64,000 nt of DNA, from positions 868,001-932,000 of the forward strand of contig NZ_LR733264.1 in the NCBI RefSeq assembly GCF_902506495.1, in the 5' to 3' direction. The notes under the pieces are model-generated. The model was not told the origin of the DNA and ran no database searches. It saw nothing but the letters and a program-made list of their open reading frames with translations. The position numbers and the translations under genes are program-made. Shown here piece after piece: positions 44,240 to 54,338 of the stretch. Every line of letters starts with the position of its first letter. The first letter of the stretch is position 1. This stretch comes from Pseudomonas sp. 8O. GTDB lineage: Bacteria > Pseudomonadota > Gammaproteobacteria > Pseudomonadales > Pseudomonadaceae.

Positions 44240-46209
44240 TCCCCGAGCTCGGCCATCTGGCGATGATCCTGGCGCTGTGCCTGTGCCTGGTGCAGGCGAC
44301 ACTGCCGCTGATCGGTGCCTGGCGTGGTGACCACCAGTGGATGAGCCTGGCTCAGCCGGCCGCCTGGGGTCAGTTCGCCTTCCTGCTGTTTTCCTTCATC
44401 TGCCTGACCTATGCCTTCATGGTCGACGACTTCTCCGTCGCCTACGTGGCCAACAACTCCAACAGCGCGCTGCCCTGGTACTACAAGTTCAGCGCGGTAT
44501 GGGGCGCGCACGAAGGCTCCTTGCTGCTGTGGGCGCTGATCCTCGCGGGCTGGACCTTCGCCGTGGCGATCTTCTCGCGCCACCTGCCGGAAGAGATGCT
44601 CGCCCGTGTGCTGGCGGTGATGGGCATGATCAGCGTCGGGTTTTTGCTGTTTCTGATCGTCACCTCAAACCCCTTCGAGCGCCTGCTGCCGAACGCGCCG
44701 GCCGATGGCCGCGACCTCAACCCCTTGTTGCAGGACTTCGGCCTGATCGTGCATCCGCCGATGCTGTACATGGGCTATGTCGGTTTCTCGGTTGCCTTCG
44801 CCTTCGCCATCGCCGCCTTGCTCGGCGGCAAGCTGGACGCTGCCTGGGCGCGCTGGTCGCGGCCCTGGACCATCGTCGCCTGGGCCTTCCTCGGCATCGG
44901 TATCGCCCTGGGCTCCTGGTGGGCCTACTACGAACTCGGCTGGGGTGGCTGGTGGTTCTGGGACCCGGTAGAGAACGCGTCCTTCATGCCCTGGCTGGTA
45001 GGCACCGCCTTGATTCACTCGTTGGCTGTGACGGAAAAACGCGGTGTGTTCAAGAGCTGGACCGTGCTGCTGGCCATCGCGGCCTTCTCCCTGAGCCTGC
45101 TGGGTACCTTCCTGGTGCGTTCCGGTGTACTGACTTCGGTACACGCCTTCGCCACCGATCCGGAGCGCGGCGTGTTCATCCTCGCCTTCCTGCTGGTGGT
45201 GGTCGGTGGTTCGCTGGCGCTGTTCGCCGTGCGTGCGCCGGTGGTCAAGAGCCAGGTCGGCTTTGGCCTGTGGTCGCGTGAGACGTTGCTGCTGGTCAAC
45301 AACATCGTGCTGGTGGTCTCGGCTGCGATGATCCTGCTCGGCACGCTCTACCCGCTGGTGCTCGACGCGCTGACCGGCGCCAAGCTGTCGGTCGGCCCGC
45401 CTTATTTCAACGCGCTGTTCCTGCCGCTGATGGCACTGCTGATGGCCGTGATCAGTGTCGGCGTGCTGGTGCGCTGGAAGGACACCCCGCTGAAATGGCT
45501 GGGTAGCATGCTGACGCCGGTGCTGGTGGCCAGCGTGGTGCTGGCTGTAGTTGCCACCTTCCTGCACGGCGATTTCAACTGGGCCGTTCTGGCCGTTTGC
45601 CTGCTGGCCTTCTGGGTGATCCTGGCAGGCGTGCGCGACATTCTCGACAAGACGCGCCACAAGGGCCTGCTAAAAGGCCTGCCGAGCCTGGGCCGCAGCT
45701 ACTGGGGCATGCAGATGGCGCACTTCGGTTTCGCCGTGTGCGCCCTGGGAGTGGTGCTCACCAGTCTCGGCAGCTACGAGCGCGATCTGCGCATGGCGCC
45801 GGGTGAGTCGGTGGAGCTGGGCGGCTACCGGTTCCAGTTCGACGGCGCCGTGCATCATGAAGGCCCCAACTTCATCTCCGACAAGGGCACGGTGCGCGTA
45901 TTCGACGGCGAGCGGCAGATCAGTGTGTTGTACCCGGAGAAGCGCCTGTACACCGTGCAGCAGGCGACCATGACAGAGGCGGGCATCGATGCCGGCTTCA
46001 CCCGCGATCTGTTCGTCGCCCTCGGCGAGCCGCTGGAGCAGGGCGCCTGGGCGGTGCGTGTGCACATCAAGCCCTTCGTCCGCTGGATATGGCTGGGCGC
46101 GTTGCTGATGGGCTTCGGCGGCTTACTCGCTGCGGCCGACAAGCGCTACCGCATCAAGGTCAGAACCCGCGTGCGTGAAGCCCTGGGCATGCAGGAGGCC
46201 AGCGCATGA
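44236..46209 (+). CDS. ccmF: Heme lyase CcmF
   Basis: CcmF attaches heme to apocytochrome c. It has 657 residues and about 15 transmembrane helices. The WWD-type motif is [19 protein letters not shown]. Conserved His residues lie in [23 protein letters not shown] and [10 protein letters not shown] periplasmic domain occupies about 535-610. Start and stop overlap the neighbouring genes by 4 bases. Confidence 0.97.
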   Translation: MIPELGHLAMILALCLCLVQATLPLIGAWRGDHQWMSLAQPAAWGQFAFLLFSFICLTYAFMVDDFSVAYVANNSNSALPWYYKFSAVWGAHEGSLLLWALILAGWTFAVAIFSRHLPEEMLARVLAVMGMISVGFLLFLIVTSNPFERLLPNAPADGRDLNPLLQDFGLIVHPPMLYMGYVGFSVAFAFAIAALLGGKLDAAWARWSRPWTIVAWAFLGIGIALGSWWAYYELGWGGWWFWDPVENASFMPWLVGTALIHSLAVTEKRGVFKSWTVLLAIAAFSLSLLGTFLVRSGVLTSVHAFATDPERGVFILAFLLVVVGGSLALFAVRAPVVKSQVGFGLWSRETLLLVNNIVLVVSAAMILLGTLYPLVLDALTGAKLSVGPPYFNALFLPLMALLMAVISVGVLVRWKDTPLKWLGSMLTPVLVASVVLAVVATFLHGDFNWAVLAVCLLAFWVILAGVRDILDKTRHKGLLKGLPSLGRSYWGMQMAHFGFAVCALGVVLTSLGSYERDLRMAPGESVELGGYRFQFDGAVHHEGPNFISDKGTVRVFDGERQISVLYPEKRLYTVQQATMTEAGIDAGFTRDLFVALGEPLEQGAWAVRVHIKPFVRWIWLGALLMGFGGLLAAADKRYRIKVRTRVREALGMQEASA

Positions 46210-46745
46210 GACGCCTGCTCCTGCTGTTGCCGCTGCTGGCCTTCCTGGCGATTGCCGTATTCCTCTATCGCGGTCTGTTTCTCGACCCGTCCGAACTGCC
46301 TTCGGCGCTGATCGGCAAGCCGTTCCCGGCCTTCAGCCTGCCGTCGCTGGATGATCCCGAGCGCACTCTCAGCGAGGCTGACATCAAGGGCCGACCTGCG
46401 CTGGTCAATGTCTGGGCCACCTGGTGCCCGGCCTGCCGCCACGAGCATCCGGTGCTGAACAAGCTGGCTGAGGCCGGCGTGGTGATCCATGGGGTCAACT
46501 ACAAGGATAAGCGCGAGCCGGCGCAGAAATGGCTGCGCGACCTGCACAACCCGTATCAGCTCAACATCGAGGACGCCAAGGGCAGCCTGGGGCTGGACCT
46601 GGGTGTGTACGGCGCACCAGAGACCTTCTTCGTCGATGCCAAGGGCATCATCCGTCACAAGTTCGTCGGCACCATCGACGAGCGCGTCTGGCGCGAGAAG
46701 CTGGCGCCGATTTACCAGCAACTGGTCGACGAGGCCCAGCCATGA
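46206..46745 (+). CDS. ccmG: Thiol-disulfide protein CcmG/DsbE
   Basis: CcmG is the membrane-anchored thioredoxin-like protein that reduces apocytochrome or CcmH cysteines. It has 179 residues: one N-terminal anchor (about 3-22) and a thioredoxin fold with the active-site WCPAC at residues 73-77 (Cys74, Cys77). The GAPETFF cis-Pro region is present (YGAPETFFVDAKG). Confidence 0.96.
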   Translation: MRRLLLLLPLLAFLAIAVFLYRGLFLDPSELPSALIGKPFPAFSLPSLDDPERTLSEADIKGRPALVNVWATWCPACRHEHPVLNKLAEAGVVIHGVNYKDKREPAQKWLRDLHNPYQLNIEDAKGSLGLDLGVYGAPETFFVDAKGIIRHKFVGTIDERVWREKLAPIYQQLVDEAQP

Positions 46746-47230
46746 AGCGTCTGCTGATTTCTGCCGGTCTGGCACTGGGCCTGCTGGCCAGCGCGCATGC
46801 CGCCATCGATACCTTCGAGTTCGCCAACGAGGCCGAGCGCCAGCGCTATCGCAATCTGATCGAAGAGCTGCGTTGCCCGAAGTGCCAGAACCAGAACATC
46901 GCCGACTCCGATGCGCCGATTGCCATGGATCTGCGAGGCGAGATCTACCGCATGCTCGAAGAGGGCAAGAGCAACGAGGAAATCATCGATTTCCTGGTCT
47001 CGCGTTACGGCGACTTCGTGCTCTACAAACCGCCGCTGACCAGCCGCACGCTGCTGCTCTGGTACGGCCCGGCCGGCCTGCTGGTAATAGGTTTCGCTGT
47101 GCTCGGGGTTATCGTCCTGCGCCGCCGTGGCCAGAACAAAGACCGCTCTGCTGCTGGCCTCTCCGTCGATGAGCAGGCGCGCCTGGCCGCGTTGCTCGAG
47201 CAAAACTCTCAGGACAAGAAAGACCGATGA
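46742..47230 (+). CDS. ccmH: Cytochrome c maturation protein CcmH
   Basis: CcmH holds apocytochrome thiols reduced next to CcmF. It has 162 residues: a signal peptide (about 1-20), the active-site motif LRCPKCQNQ with Cys45 and Cys48, and a C-terminal membrane helix (about 103-126). It corresponds to the short CcmH; the TPR part is the separate gene ccmI. ATG 46742 overlaps the ccmG stop. Confidence 0.95.
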   Translation: MKRLLISAGLALGLLASAHAAIDTFEFANEAERQRYRNLIEELRCPKCQNQNIADSDAPIAMDLRGEIYRMLEEGKSNEEIIDFLVSRYGDFVLYKPPLTSRTLLLWYGPAGLLVIGFAVLGVIVLRRRGQNKDRSAAGLSVDEQARLAALLEQNSQDKKDR

Positions 47231-48438
47231 TCGATTTCTGGTTGCCCGCCGGGCTGTTGTTGCTCACCGCCCTGGCGTTTCTGCTGATTCCGGTACTGCG
47301 TATTCGCAAGCTGCAGGCCGAAGAAGACCGCACCGCACTCAACGTCACCCTCTATCAGGAGCGCCTGCAGGAGTTGGAAAACCAACTCCAGGCTGGCGTG
47401 CTCGATCAAGCGCAGATGGAGGCCGGTCGCGCCGAGGCGGCGCGCGAGCTGCTGGATGACACCGAAGGCGTGCAGCGCCGCAGCAGTGTGCTTGGCGGCA
47501 AGATTCCGCTGATCTCGGCGCTGCTGGTTCCGGTGCTGGGTGTGGCCCTTTATCTGCACTGGGGCGCTGTTGATGAGGTCGTACAGACTCGCCAAATGGC
47601 CGCTGCGCAGCCGCAAAGCATCGAGGAGATGACTGCGCGCCTGGAGCAGACCGTGCAGCAACAGCCGGAGTCTGCCGAGGCCTGGTACTTCCTCGGTCGT
47701 ACCTACATGGCGCAGGAGCGTGCCGGCGATGCCGCCAAGGCGTTCGAGCGTGCCGTGGAAATCGCCGGGCGTGCCCCGGAGCTACTCGGCCAATGGGCGC
47801 AGGCGCTGTACTTCGCCGAAGGCAAGCAGTGGAGCGAGCAGATGCAGGCGCTCACCGACGAAGCGTTGAAGGCCGATCCGCAAGAGGTCACCAGTCTCGG
47901 CCTGCTCGGCATCGCCGCCTATGAAAGCCAGCGCTATGCCGATGCCGTGAATTACTGGGAACGCCTGGTCGCCGTGCTGCCGGAGCAGGACCCGTCGCGT
48001 GCGGCCATCGCCGGCGGTATCGAACGCGCCCGTCAGCAGATGGGTGAGGGCGAGCAGCCCAACGCGGCTGCCGAGCCGAGCGCCAAGGTGCATGCGCTTG
48101 AGGTCAGCGTATCGCTGTCACCTGAAGTGCAGCAGAATGTTCAGCCGGACGATGCCGTATTCGTATTCGCCCGCGCACTCAGTGGCCCGCCGATGCCGCT
48201 GGCGGTCAAGCGCCTGAAGGTCTCCGACCTGCCGGTGCAGATCAGCCTTTCCGATGTGGATGCGATGATGCCCGAGCTGAAGATTTCCCGATTCGACCAG
48301 GTGCAACTGGTGGCGCGTGTATCCCGCGCAGGTAACGCCACCCAGGGCGAATGGACCGGCCAGATCGGCCCGGTTGCCAACACCTCCCGTGACGTTCAGG
48401 CGCTGCTGATCGACAGCCGCGACGGGCAGGCACAGTGA
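47227..48438 (+). CDS. ccmI: Cytochrome c maturation chaperone CcmI (CycH)
   Basis: CcmI is a membrane-bound apocytochrome c chaperone. It has 403 residues: two transmembrane helices (about 4-22 and 95-115) flanking a cytoplasmic Leu-zipper-like loop, then periplasmic TPR repeats (about 130-270: [20 protein letters not shown], then [20 protein letters not shown]) and a C-terminal Ig-like domain (about 290-400). Confidence 0.94.
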   Translation: MIDFWLPAGLLLLTALAFLLIPVLRIRKLQAEEDRTALNVTLYQERLQELENQLQAGVLDQAQMEAGRAEAARELLDDTEGVQRRSSVLGGKIPLISALLVPVLGVALYLHWGAVDEVVQTRQMAAAQPQSIEEMTARLEQTVQQQPESAEAWYFLGRTYMAQERAGDAAKAFERAVEIAGRAPELLGQWAQALYFAEGKQWSEQMQALTDEALKADPQEVTSLGLLGIAAYESQRYADAVNYWERLVAVLPEQDPSRAAIAGGIERARQQMGEGEQPNAAAEPSAKVHALEVSVSLSPEVQQNVQPDDAVFVFARALSGPPMPLAVKRLKVSDLPVQISLSDVDAMMPELKISRFDQVQLVARVSRAGNATQGEWTGQIGPVANTSRDVQALLIDSRDGQAQ

Positions 48439-48761
48439 AGCGTTTGGCGCTGGCCTGCGTACTCGGGCTTGGCCTGAGTGGCTGCGTATTGCAGCAACCG
48501 AGTGCACCGGTCGGTGAACTGCCGCCGGTACAGCAGCCCTCGCACCCGCGCTACGCGCCGCCGCCTGGGGTGAAGAGTCATTGGAACCCGGGGCTGGGTG
48601 TCTACGTAGTCGAAGGTGCGCGTGATCTGTACTACCGCGAGCGCATCTTCTACCGCTGGGACGGCGGCTGGAGCTGGTCGTCGCAAGCCGGCGGGCCGTG
48701 GAAGGAAACCGACAGCTCGGGCATCCCGCCGGGATTGTTTCGCCAGTACCAGAACCGCTGA
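48435..48761 (+). CDS. Small lipoprotein of unknown function
   Basis: A 108-residue protein starting with GTG has a lipobox LSGC with Cys17. The rest is Pro-rich then Trp/Tyr-rich ([20 protein letters not shown] and [15 protein letters not shown]), typical of small outer-membrane lipoproteins. Its start overlaps the ccmI stop, so it is expressed with the ccm operon, but a role in cytochrome maturation is not shown. No family name is recognised. Confidence 0.8.
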   Translation: MKRLALACVLGLGLSGCVLQQPSAPVGELPPVQQPSHPRYAPPPGVKSHWNPGLGVYVVEGARDLYYRERIFYRWDGGWSWSSQAGGPWKETDSSGIPPGLFRQYQNR

Positions 48762-48765
48762 TCTC

Positions 48766-48825
48766 GTAGGGCGGGTGAAACCCGCCCTACAACCGCATAT
48801 GAAAACGGCGCCCGAAGGCGCCGTT
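48766..48825. terminator. Two hairpins between convergent ccm operon and DASS transporter
   Basis: GTAGGGCGGGTGAAACCCGC at 48766-48785 starts a perfect 11-bp stem with a GAA loop (48766-48790). AACGGCGCC at 48804-48812 pairs with 48817-48825 around CGAA. The second has T-rich flanks on both strands and probably ends both converging transcripts. Confidence 0.85.
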
Positions 48826-48845
48826 CTTGTTGGTGCGAGCCAGGC

Positions 48846-50303
48846 TCAGTGCGCCCAGATCATGCCCACCAGCAGGTAGCAGATCAGCGTCACCAGCACC
48901 ACACCGAACAGGTTGAGGACGAAGCCCGCCTTGATCATCGACTGTATCTTCATGTGCCCGGTGCCGAACACGATGGCATTGGGCGGCGTCGCCACCGGCA
49001 TCATGAAGGCGCAGCTGGCAGCGATGGCAGCTGGAATCGCCAGCAGCTCGGCCGGCATGCCCTGGGCCACGGCCAGTGCCCCCAGCAGCGGCAGGAAGGC
49101 GGCAGCGGTGGCCGTGTTGGAGGTGACTTCGGTGAGGAAGATGATCACCAGCACCACCACGCCGATCATCGCGATCACCGGCAGCGCACTCAGTGCGCCA
49201 AGGCTCTGTGCGATCCATTCGGCCAGGCCGGTGCTGCGAATCACGCCGGCCAGCGACAGGCCGCCGCCGAACAGCAACAGCACGCCCCAGGGCAGTTTGC
49301 TGGCGCTTTCCCAGTTCATCAGAAACACGCGCTGTTTGACGTCCACCGGGATCATGAACAGCGCCATCGCCGCTGCGATGGCGATGCTGGTGTCATTGAC
49401 GCCGGGCACCCAGCCGGAGATCAACGGTTGGAATACCCAGGCCAGTGCGGTGACCACGAATACCAGCGCCACCAGCTTCTCGCCACGGCTCAACGGGCCG
49501 AGCTCGGCCAGCTCGTTGCGAATCAGCTGCGTGCTGTCATGCCCGGCCAGGTTGAAACCGCCACGGGTCAGCCACCACCAGATGAACGCCAGCATGATCA
49601 CCGCCACCGGCACGCCCAGCAGCATCCATTGGCCGAAGCCGATCTGCACGTCGTAGTTGTCGGCGAGGAAGGCGGCCAGCAAGGCATTCGGCGGTGTGCC
49701 GATCAGCGTGGCAATACCGCCGACACTGGCGGCATAGGCAATCGCCAGCAGCAGGGCGGTGGCGAAGCGTTCACGGTCGGCTTCGCCGTTGCTCTGCTCG
49801 CTGGTGAGCATGCCGATCACCGAAAGGCCGATGGGCAGCATCATGATGGTGGTGGCGGTGTTGCTCACCCACATGCTGAGAAAGGCCGTGGCCATCATGA
49901 ACCCGGCGATCTGCCTGCTCGGCTTGCTGCCCATGGCCAGCAGCGTCATCAGCGCGATGCGCTTGTGCAGGTTCCAGCGCTCCATGGCCAGGCCCAGGAC
50001 GAAACCACCGAGGAACAGGTAGATGGTCGGGTTGGCGTAGGGCGCGGTCGCGGCGTTGAGACTGTCGATTCCCAGTGCCGGGATCAGCAGGATCGGCAGC
50101 AGCGAAGTGGCCGGGATCGGAATGGCTTCGGTCGACCACCAGGTGGCCATCAGCAGGGTCAGGCCGATGGTGGCCCAGGCGGTGCTGGAGAGACCGGCTG
50201 GTGGTTCGGTGACCAGGCAGACGAGCAGTAGCAAGGGGCCCAGAATCAGGCCAATCCAGGCAGCCTTGGCAGGTGCCGTGGATTCATTGGTGGTAACGGC
50301 CAT
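48846..50303 (-). CDS. SLC13/DASS-family anion:sodium symporter
   Basis: This 485-residue membrane protein has about 11-12 transmembrane helices. The two family signatures are SNTATTIMMLPIGLSVIGML near residues 145-165 and TSNTATAAAFLPLLGALA near 400-417 (SNT motifs that bind sodium and substrate carboxylate). It is a likely importer of di- or tricarboxylates, or possibly sulfate; the substrate cannot be read from the sequence. It starts at the ATG complementary to 50301-50303 and stands alone on the minus strand between the ccm operon and the potassium channel. Confidence 0.92.
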   Translation of the reverse strand: MAVTTNESTAPAKAAWIGLILGPLLLLVCLVTEPPAGLSSTAWATIGLTLLMATWWSTEAIPIPATSLLPILLIPALGIDSLNAATAPYANPTIYLFLGGFVLGLAMERWNLHKRIALMTLLAMGSKPSRQIAGFMMATAFLSMWVSNTATTIMMLPIGLSVIGMLTSEQSNGEADRERFATALLLAIAYAASVGGIATLIGTPPNALLAAFLADNYDVQIGFGQWMLLGVPVAVIMLAFIWWWLTRGGFNLAGHDSTQLIRNELAELGPLSRGEKLVALVFVVTALAWVFQPLISGWVPGVNDTSIAIAAAMALFMIPVDVKQRVFLMNWESASKLPWGVLLLFGGGLSLAGVIRSTGLAEWIAQSLGALSALPVIAMIGVVVLVIIFLTEVTSNTATAAAFLPLLGALAVAQGMPAELLAIPAAIAASCAFMMPVATPPNAIVFGTGHMKIQSMIKAGFVLNLFGVVLVTLICYLLVGMIWAH

Positions 50304-50386
50304 GGCGCGCTTCCTTCAGCTAAAAAGTCGGGCTTTATAGCCCACAGGGCGACTTTATGACCACGCGGTGGCCGATCGGTTTTGCT

Positions 50387-51253
50387 TCAGTCTGTTTCAG
50401 GCGGGCTTTGCGCCGATGATGACGGCTCGGCCTGCCTGCTGAACAGCGGCCCACCGCAGCGACTGCAGAACGCCGCGCTGTATTCGTGGCGGTTCTTCCG
50501 ACAGTGCGGGCAGTCATGCTCCATCAGCCCGTCCTGGCGCATGGCGTTGGCCAGTTCGGCGGTGAAGATGCCGGTGGGCACGGCGATGATCGAGTAGCCG
50601 GTGATCATCACCATCGTGGCCAGCATCTGGCCGATAGGCGTCTTCGGCGTGATATCGCCAAAGCCAACGGTGGTCAGCGTCACCACCGCCCAGTAGATGC
50701 CGGTAGGAATGCTGGTGAAACCGTTGGCCGGGCCTTCGATGACGTACATCAGGGCACCGAACACCGTGACCAGGGTCGAGACGCTGACCAGAAACACCAC
50801 GATCTTCTGCTTGCTGCCGCGCAGCGCCACCAGCAGGAAGTTGGCCTGCGTCAGGTACTGGCGCAGCTTGAGCACGCGAAAGATGCGGATCATGCGGATG
50901 ACGCGAACGATCATCAGGTACTGCGCATCGGCGAACACCAACGCCAGAACGGCTGGCAGCACCGCCAGCAGATCCACCAGGCCGAAGAAACTGAAGGCAT
51001 AGCGCAGCGGTTTGGGCGAGCTATACAGGCGCAGGCCGTACTCGATGGCGAACAGCGCGGTGAAGAACCACTCCAGCGCGCCGAACACATCGGCGTACTG
51101 GTTGTGGAAGCGCTCGATGCTGTCGAGCATCACCACCACCAGGCTGGCGAGAATCGCCACCAGCAGCCAGTTATCGAAACGCTGCGCTGCCGGCGTGCTG
51201 GTTTCGAAAATGATGATGTAAAGGCGCTGGCGCCAGCTCTGCCGGTTTTCCAT
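50387..51253 (-). CDS. Voltage-gated-type potassium channel with C-terminal Cys4 zinc-ribbon-like tail
   Basis: This 288-residue ion channel has six transmembrane helices, an S4-like helix with spaced arginines (RVIRMIRIFRVLKLRQ, 117-132), and the potassium selectivity filter TTVGFGD at 194-200. The C-terminal tail has CPHC (Cys248, Cys251) and CSRC (Cys263, Cys266), a Cys4 pattern like a small zinc ribbon. The start at ATG 51253 is preferred; the longer frame would need a TTG at 51265. The role is probably potassium flux or membrane-potential control. Confidence 0.9.
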   Translation of the reverse strand: MENRQSWRQRLYIIIFETSTPAAQRFDNWLLVAILASLVVVMLDSIERFHNQYADVFGALEWFFTALFAIEYGLRLYSSPKPLRYAFSFFGLVDLLAVLPAVLALVFADAQYLMIVRVIRMIRIFRVLKLRQYLTQANFLLVALRGSKQKIVVFLVSVSTLVTVFGALMYVIEGPANGFTSIPTGIYWAVVTLTTVGFGDITPKTPIGQMLATMVMITGYSIIAVPTGIFTAELANAMRQDGLMEHDCPHCRKNRHEYSAAFCSRCGGPLFSRQAEPSSSAQSPPETD

Positions 51254-51340
51254 GGCAAGGTCCAAATCAAGCGAAAGCGCACAGCGTAGGCAGGAAGGCG
51301 GAGTGAGGGCAAGGCCGCGGTTGTGCTTGCTGCTCTGTTC

Positions 51341-51724
51341 TCAATCCCCTTCCAGCGACGACTCCTCCCGCGGATCACCGAGCACGAAGGTTTCACCGGT
51401 GATCGCTGTAATCCTTGCGGTGCCCAGATTGAGTAGTTGCCAGTGCCATTCACCGTAACGGGTGCTCAAGGTGCCATGGGCTTGGCAGGGGCCGTAGAGA
51501 TACCAGTCGTGTTCCTGGCGATGGGTGATGAGGAGGGCGTAACGCAGGAAATCGGCGACCATTGCTTCGTTGACCTTGAAGCTCTGGCAGTTTTCTTGCT
51601 CCGGGCCGAGTCCATCTTCGATCACCACGATATCGCTGACCGGGCCGATCAGGCTGGGGATTGACTCTGCGCTGGTCGTAGCGGTTGCCAGTAGCAAGCT
51701 GAGGCCGAGAATTCGTCTGTCCAT
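51341..51724 (-). CDS. Predicted secreted protein of unknown function
   Basis: A 127-residue protein with a signal peptide (about 1-19, ILGLSLLLATATTSA) and a mature part containing two cysteines (ENCQSFKV and GPCQAHG) that could form a disulfide. I do not recognise the family. It lies between the potassium channel and a urea transporter on the same strand, 87 bases after the channel start and 36 bases before the urea transporter stop. Confidence 0.75.
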   Translation of the reverse strand: MDRRILGLSLLLATATTSAESIPSLIGPVSDIVVIEDGLGPEQENCQSFKVNEAMVADFLRYALLITHRQEHDWYLYGPCQAHGTLSTRYGEWHWQLLNLGTARITAITGETFVLGDPREESSLEGD

Positions 51725-51760
51725 GTTCTGCGCGCTCGCTTTGTAGTCCGTTGCGCGATT

Positions 51761-52672
51761 CTAGATCGTCGGCGTGCTGTCCTTGACTACCTTTTGCCAA
51801 CTTTGTGCACCGGCCCTGATCAGCCAGCAGGCGAGGATGAAGGGCATGGTCAGGGCGGGTAGGTCCAGCGCGCTGAAGCCGGGCTGCAGCAACAGGGCGA
51901 GCAGAATGCCGAGGGCCGGTACCAGTGGGCTGCGGTGCACCTGGGCCAGGGCGATGGCGGCGAGGGTGGCATTGTAGCCGTAGAGGCCGGCGAGGGCACC
52001 ATCGCTGGGCCAACCATGGAAAATCGCCAGGGCGAAGCCGCCGCTGGAACCCAGCAGTGCCCACAGCGCCATGCGGCCATCGGCCAGGCGCAATCCGAGC
52101 AGCAGGCACAGACCGGCCAATGGTGAGTCGAGGAAGATCACCTGACCCAGGCCGCGCAGCACGGCGAGTATCAGTTGCAGGAGGTTCAGCTCCGGCGCTT
52201 CGGGTGCGCTGGCCGGCGGTGCAGCTGGCAGCTCCAGCTGAGCGAGCAGAGCCAGCAACAGCCAACCCAGCAGCACGAAGGGAAAGGTGAAGGCAGGCAG
52301 CCAGCCATGTTTGCGCATGCGCCGCATCCAGGGGGCCAGCAGCAGGCTGGACAGGGCTGCGCTTGCGATGATCAGCACGGGCAGCAGCGGTGTCCATGGC
52401 AGTTTCAGGCTGAGCAGCAGGCCGAGCAGGATGCCGTTGTAGCCGTACAGGCCGATGGTGATGTCGGCAGGCGGGTAGCCGCTGCGTTGCGCGATCAGCA
52501 TCGAGGTCAGGCCACCGAGCAGGGCGCCGGGCAACAGGTCAGGCGCGCCGATGAGGATGGCCAGCAGCACCAGCAGGCCGCAGCCGGGGTGCTGTTGCAG
52601 GAAGATCTGAGCGAAGCCGCTGAGCAGGGCGCGCAGGCTTTGCAGGATAGTGGGGGAAGGGAGAGGCAACAT
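51761..52672 (-). CDS. Urea transporter (UT family)
   Basis: This 303-residue membrane protein shows the internal duplication of urea transporters: the signature LYGYNGILLGLLLSLKL in the first half and LYGYNATLAAIALAQVHRSP in the second, with PFVLLGWLLLAL and TMPFILACWLI ending each half. About ten transmembrane helices are expected. The start at 52672 (MLPLPSPTIL) is preferred over a longer frame that runs into a palindromic repeat. Urea uptake would fit nitrogen scavenging, and urea is also released when purines are degraded to glyoxylate, the substrate of the nearby gcl genes. Confidence 0.9.
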   Translation of the reverse strand: MLPLPSPTILQSLRALLSGFAQIFLQQHPGCGLLVLLAILIGAPDLLPGALLGGLTSMLIAQRSGYPPADITIGLYGYNGILLGLLLSLKLPWTPLLPVLIIASAALSSLLLAPWMRRMRKHGWLPAFTFPFVLLGWLLLALLAQLELPAAPPASAPEAPELNLLQLILAVLRGLGQVIFLDSPLAGLCLLLGLRLADGRMALWALLGSSGGFALAIFHGWPSDGALAGLYGYNATLAAIALAQVHRSPLVPALGILLALLLQPGFSALDLPALTMPFILACWLIRAGAQSWQKVVKDSTPTI

Positions 52673-52684
52673 GCAGGGGCCGCT

Positions 52685-52907
52685 CGTAGGGTGTGCCGTG
52701 CGCACCGCCAACGGGACGCAAGGTGCGCACGGGCCAGGCGGCCCCGCGACACCCTACGAATCAATACAACGCGCAGCCCGGATGAAATCCGGGGCGCAGG
52801 GTCAGAGCATTCCCCGGATTTCATCCGGGCTGCGGGGCTGTGTAGGGTGCGCTGTGCGCACCTTTTATTAGTGCGTACGGCTTTCGGTGCGCGTGGCGCA
52901 CCCTACA
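52685..52907. repeat. Composite of three palindromic repeats between urea transporter and pykF
   Basis: In order: a GTAGGGTGCGC-family pair with a diverged right arm (52685-52706 and 52722-52758), a CCCGGAT-family pair (52773-52794 and 52812-52833) and a second GTAGGGTGCGC-family pair (52841-52862 and 52886-52907). Almost all of this intergenic stretch is made of these elements. Confidence 0.9.
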
Positions 52908-52922
52908 GGAGAGCAGCGCGGC

Positions 52923-54338
52923 TCAATGCAGCGTTTCGATCCTCAGGCTGTTGGTGCTGCCCGGTTGGCCGAAGGGTTCGCCGGCGGTGATCACCACGGT
53001 TTCGCCACGCTGGGCCATGCCCTGGGCCTGGGCGATCTCCAGCGCGGTGCTGGTGACCTCCTCGACCTTGCGCAGGCGCTCGTTGACCACTGAGTAGATG
53101 CCCCAGGCCACGGTCAGGCGCCGTGCCGTGGTCAGGCTCGGCGTCAGGCTAAGGATCGGCGTCTTGGGCCGCTCGCGCGAGGCGCGCAGGCTGCTGGCAC
53201 CGGATTCGCTGTAGTTGACCAGGGCCGCGACCGGCAGAATCGAGCTGATGCGGCGGATGGCGCAGCTGATGGCGTCGCTGGCGGTGGCCTCGGCCTGCGG
53301 GCGACCGACGTCGAGCTGGCTCTGGTAGTCTGGGCCGTTTTCCACCTGGCGGATGATCTTGCTCATCATCTGCACGGTTTCCAGTGGGTAGTCGCCGGAG
53401 GCGGTCTCGGCCGACAGCATCACCGCATCGGCGCCTTCGGCCACGGCGTTGGCCACGTCGGTGACCTCGGCGCGGGTCGGCGCCGGGGAGAAGCGCATGG
53501 ATTCGAGCATCTGCGTGGCGACCACCACCGGGCGGCCAAGCTGGCGGCAGGTGCGCACGATGTCCTTCTGAATGCGCGGCACATTCTCGGCCGGCACTTC
53601 CACGCCCAGGTCACCGCGCGCGACCATGATGGCGTCGCACAGCTTGGCGATTTCTTCCAGGTGGATCACCGCCGAGGGTTTCTCGATCTTGGCCATGAGG
53701 AAGGCCTTGCCGCCGATCAGTTCGCGGGCTTCGACGATATCTTCCGGGCGCTGTACGAACGACAGCGCCACCCAGTCCACGCCCAGCTCCAGGCCGAAGG
53801 CCAGATCGCGGCGATCCTTGTCGGTCAGCGGCGACAGTTGCAGCACCGCCTCGGGCACGTTGACGCCCTTGCGGTCGGACAGCTCGCCACCGGCGATGAC
53901 GCAGGTGTCTACGGCATCATTCTGTTTGGCGGTCACTTTCAGGCGCAGGCGGCCGTCGTCCAGCAGCAGGCTCATGCCCGGCTGCAGGGCTTCGATGATC
54001 TCCGGGTGAGGCAGGTTGACCCGGCTGGCGTCACCGGGTGTGGCGTCCAGATCCAGGCGCAGGCTCTGGCCGTTGACCAGTTGCACCTTGCCGTCAGCAA
54101 AACGGCCGACGCGCAGCTTCGGCCCCTGCAGGTCCATGAGGATGCCGATGGGCTGGTTCAGCTCGCGCTCCACCTCGCGCACCCACTGGTAGCGCTGGGC
54201 GTGGTCGGCGTGCTCGCCATGGCTGAAGTTGAGGCGGAACAGGTTGACCCCGGCTTCCACCAGTTGGCGGATATGCGCGGCATCGCGGATCGCCGGCCCG
54301 AGGGTGGCGAGGATCTTCACTTTCTTGTCGGCGTTCAT
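52923..54338 (-). CDS. pykF: Pyruvate kinase (PykF type)
   Basis: This 471-residue pyruvate kinase converts PEP and ADP to pyruvate and ATP. It has KVKILATLGPA and LFRLNFSHG near the N-terminus, the catalytic Lys region FLMAKIEKPSAV, MVARGDLGVEV and ATQMLESM. It is the last gene of the gcl-hyi-glxR-ttuD-pykF order known from P. putida, which channels glyoxylate-derived glycerate to pyruvate. Its ATG overlaps the ttuD stop. Confidence 0.95.
   Translation of the reverse strand: MNADKKVKILATLGPAIRDAAHIRQLVEAGVNLFRLNFSHGEHADHAQRYQWVREVERELNQPIGILMDLQGPKLRVGRFADGKVQLVNGQSLRLDLDATPGDASRVNLPHPEIIEALQPGMSLLLDDGRLRLKVTAKQNDAVDTCVIAGGELSDRKGVNVPEAVLQLSPLTDKDRRDLAFGLELGVDWVALSFVQRPEDIVEARELIGGKAFLMAKIEKPSAVIHLEEIAKLCDAIMVARGDLGVEVPAENVPRIQKDIVRTCRQLGRPVVVATQMLESMRFSPAPTRAEVTDVANAVAEGADAVMLSAETASGDYPLETVQMMSKIIRQVENGPDYQSQLDVGRPQAEATASDAISCAIRRISSILPVAALVNYSESGASSLRASRERPKTPILSLTPSLTTARRLTVAWGIYSVVNERLRKVEEVTSTALEIAQAQGMAQRGETVVITAGEPFGQPGSTNSLRIETLH

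Noticed and set aside
48849..50231. A 460-codon plus-strand open frame opposite the DASS transporter
   Set aside because: His/Gln-rich translation with no recognisable domain; the minus strand encodes a clear membrane transporter.
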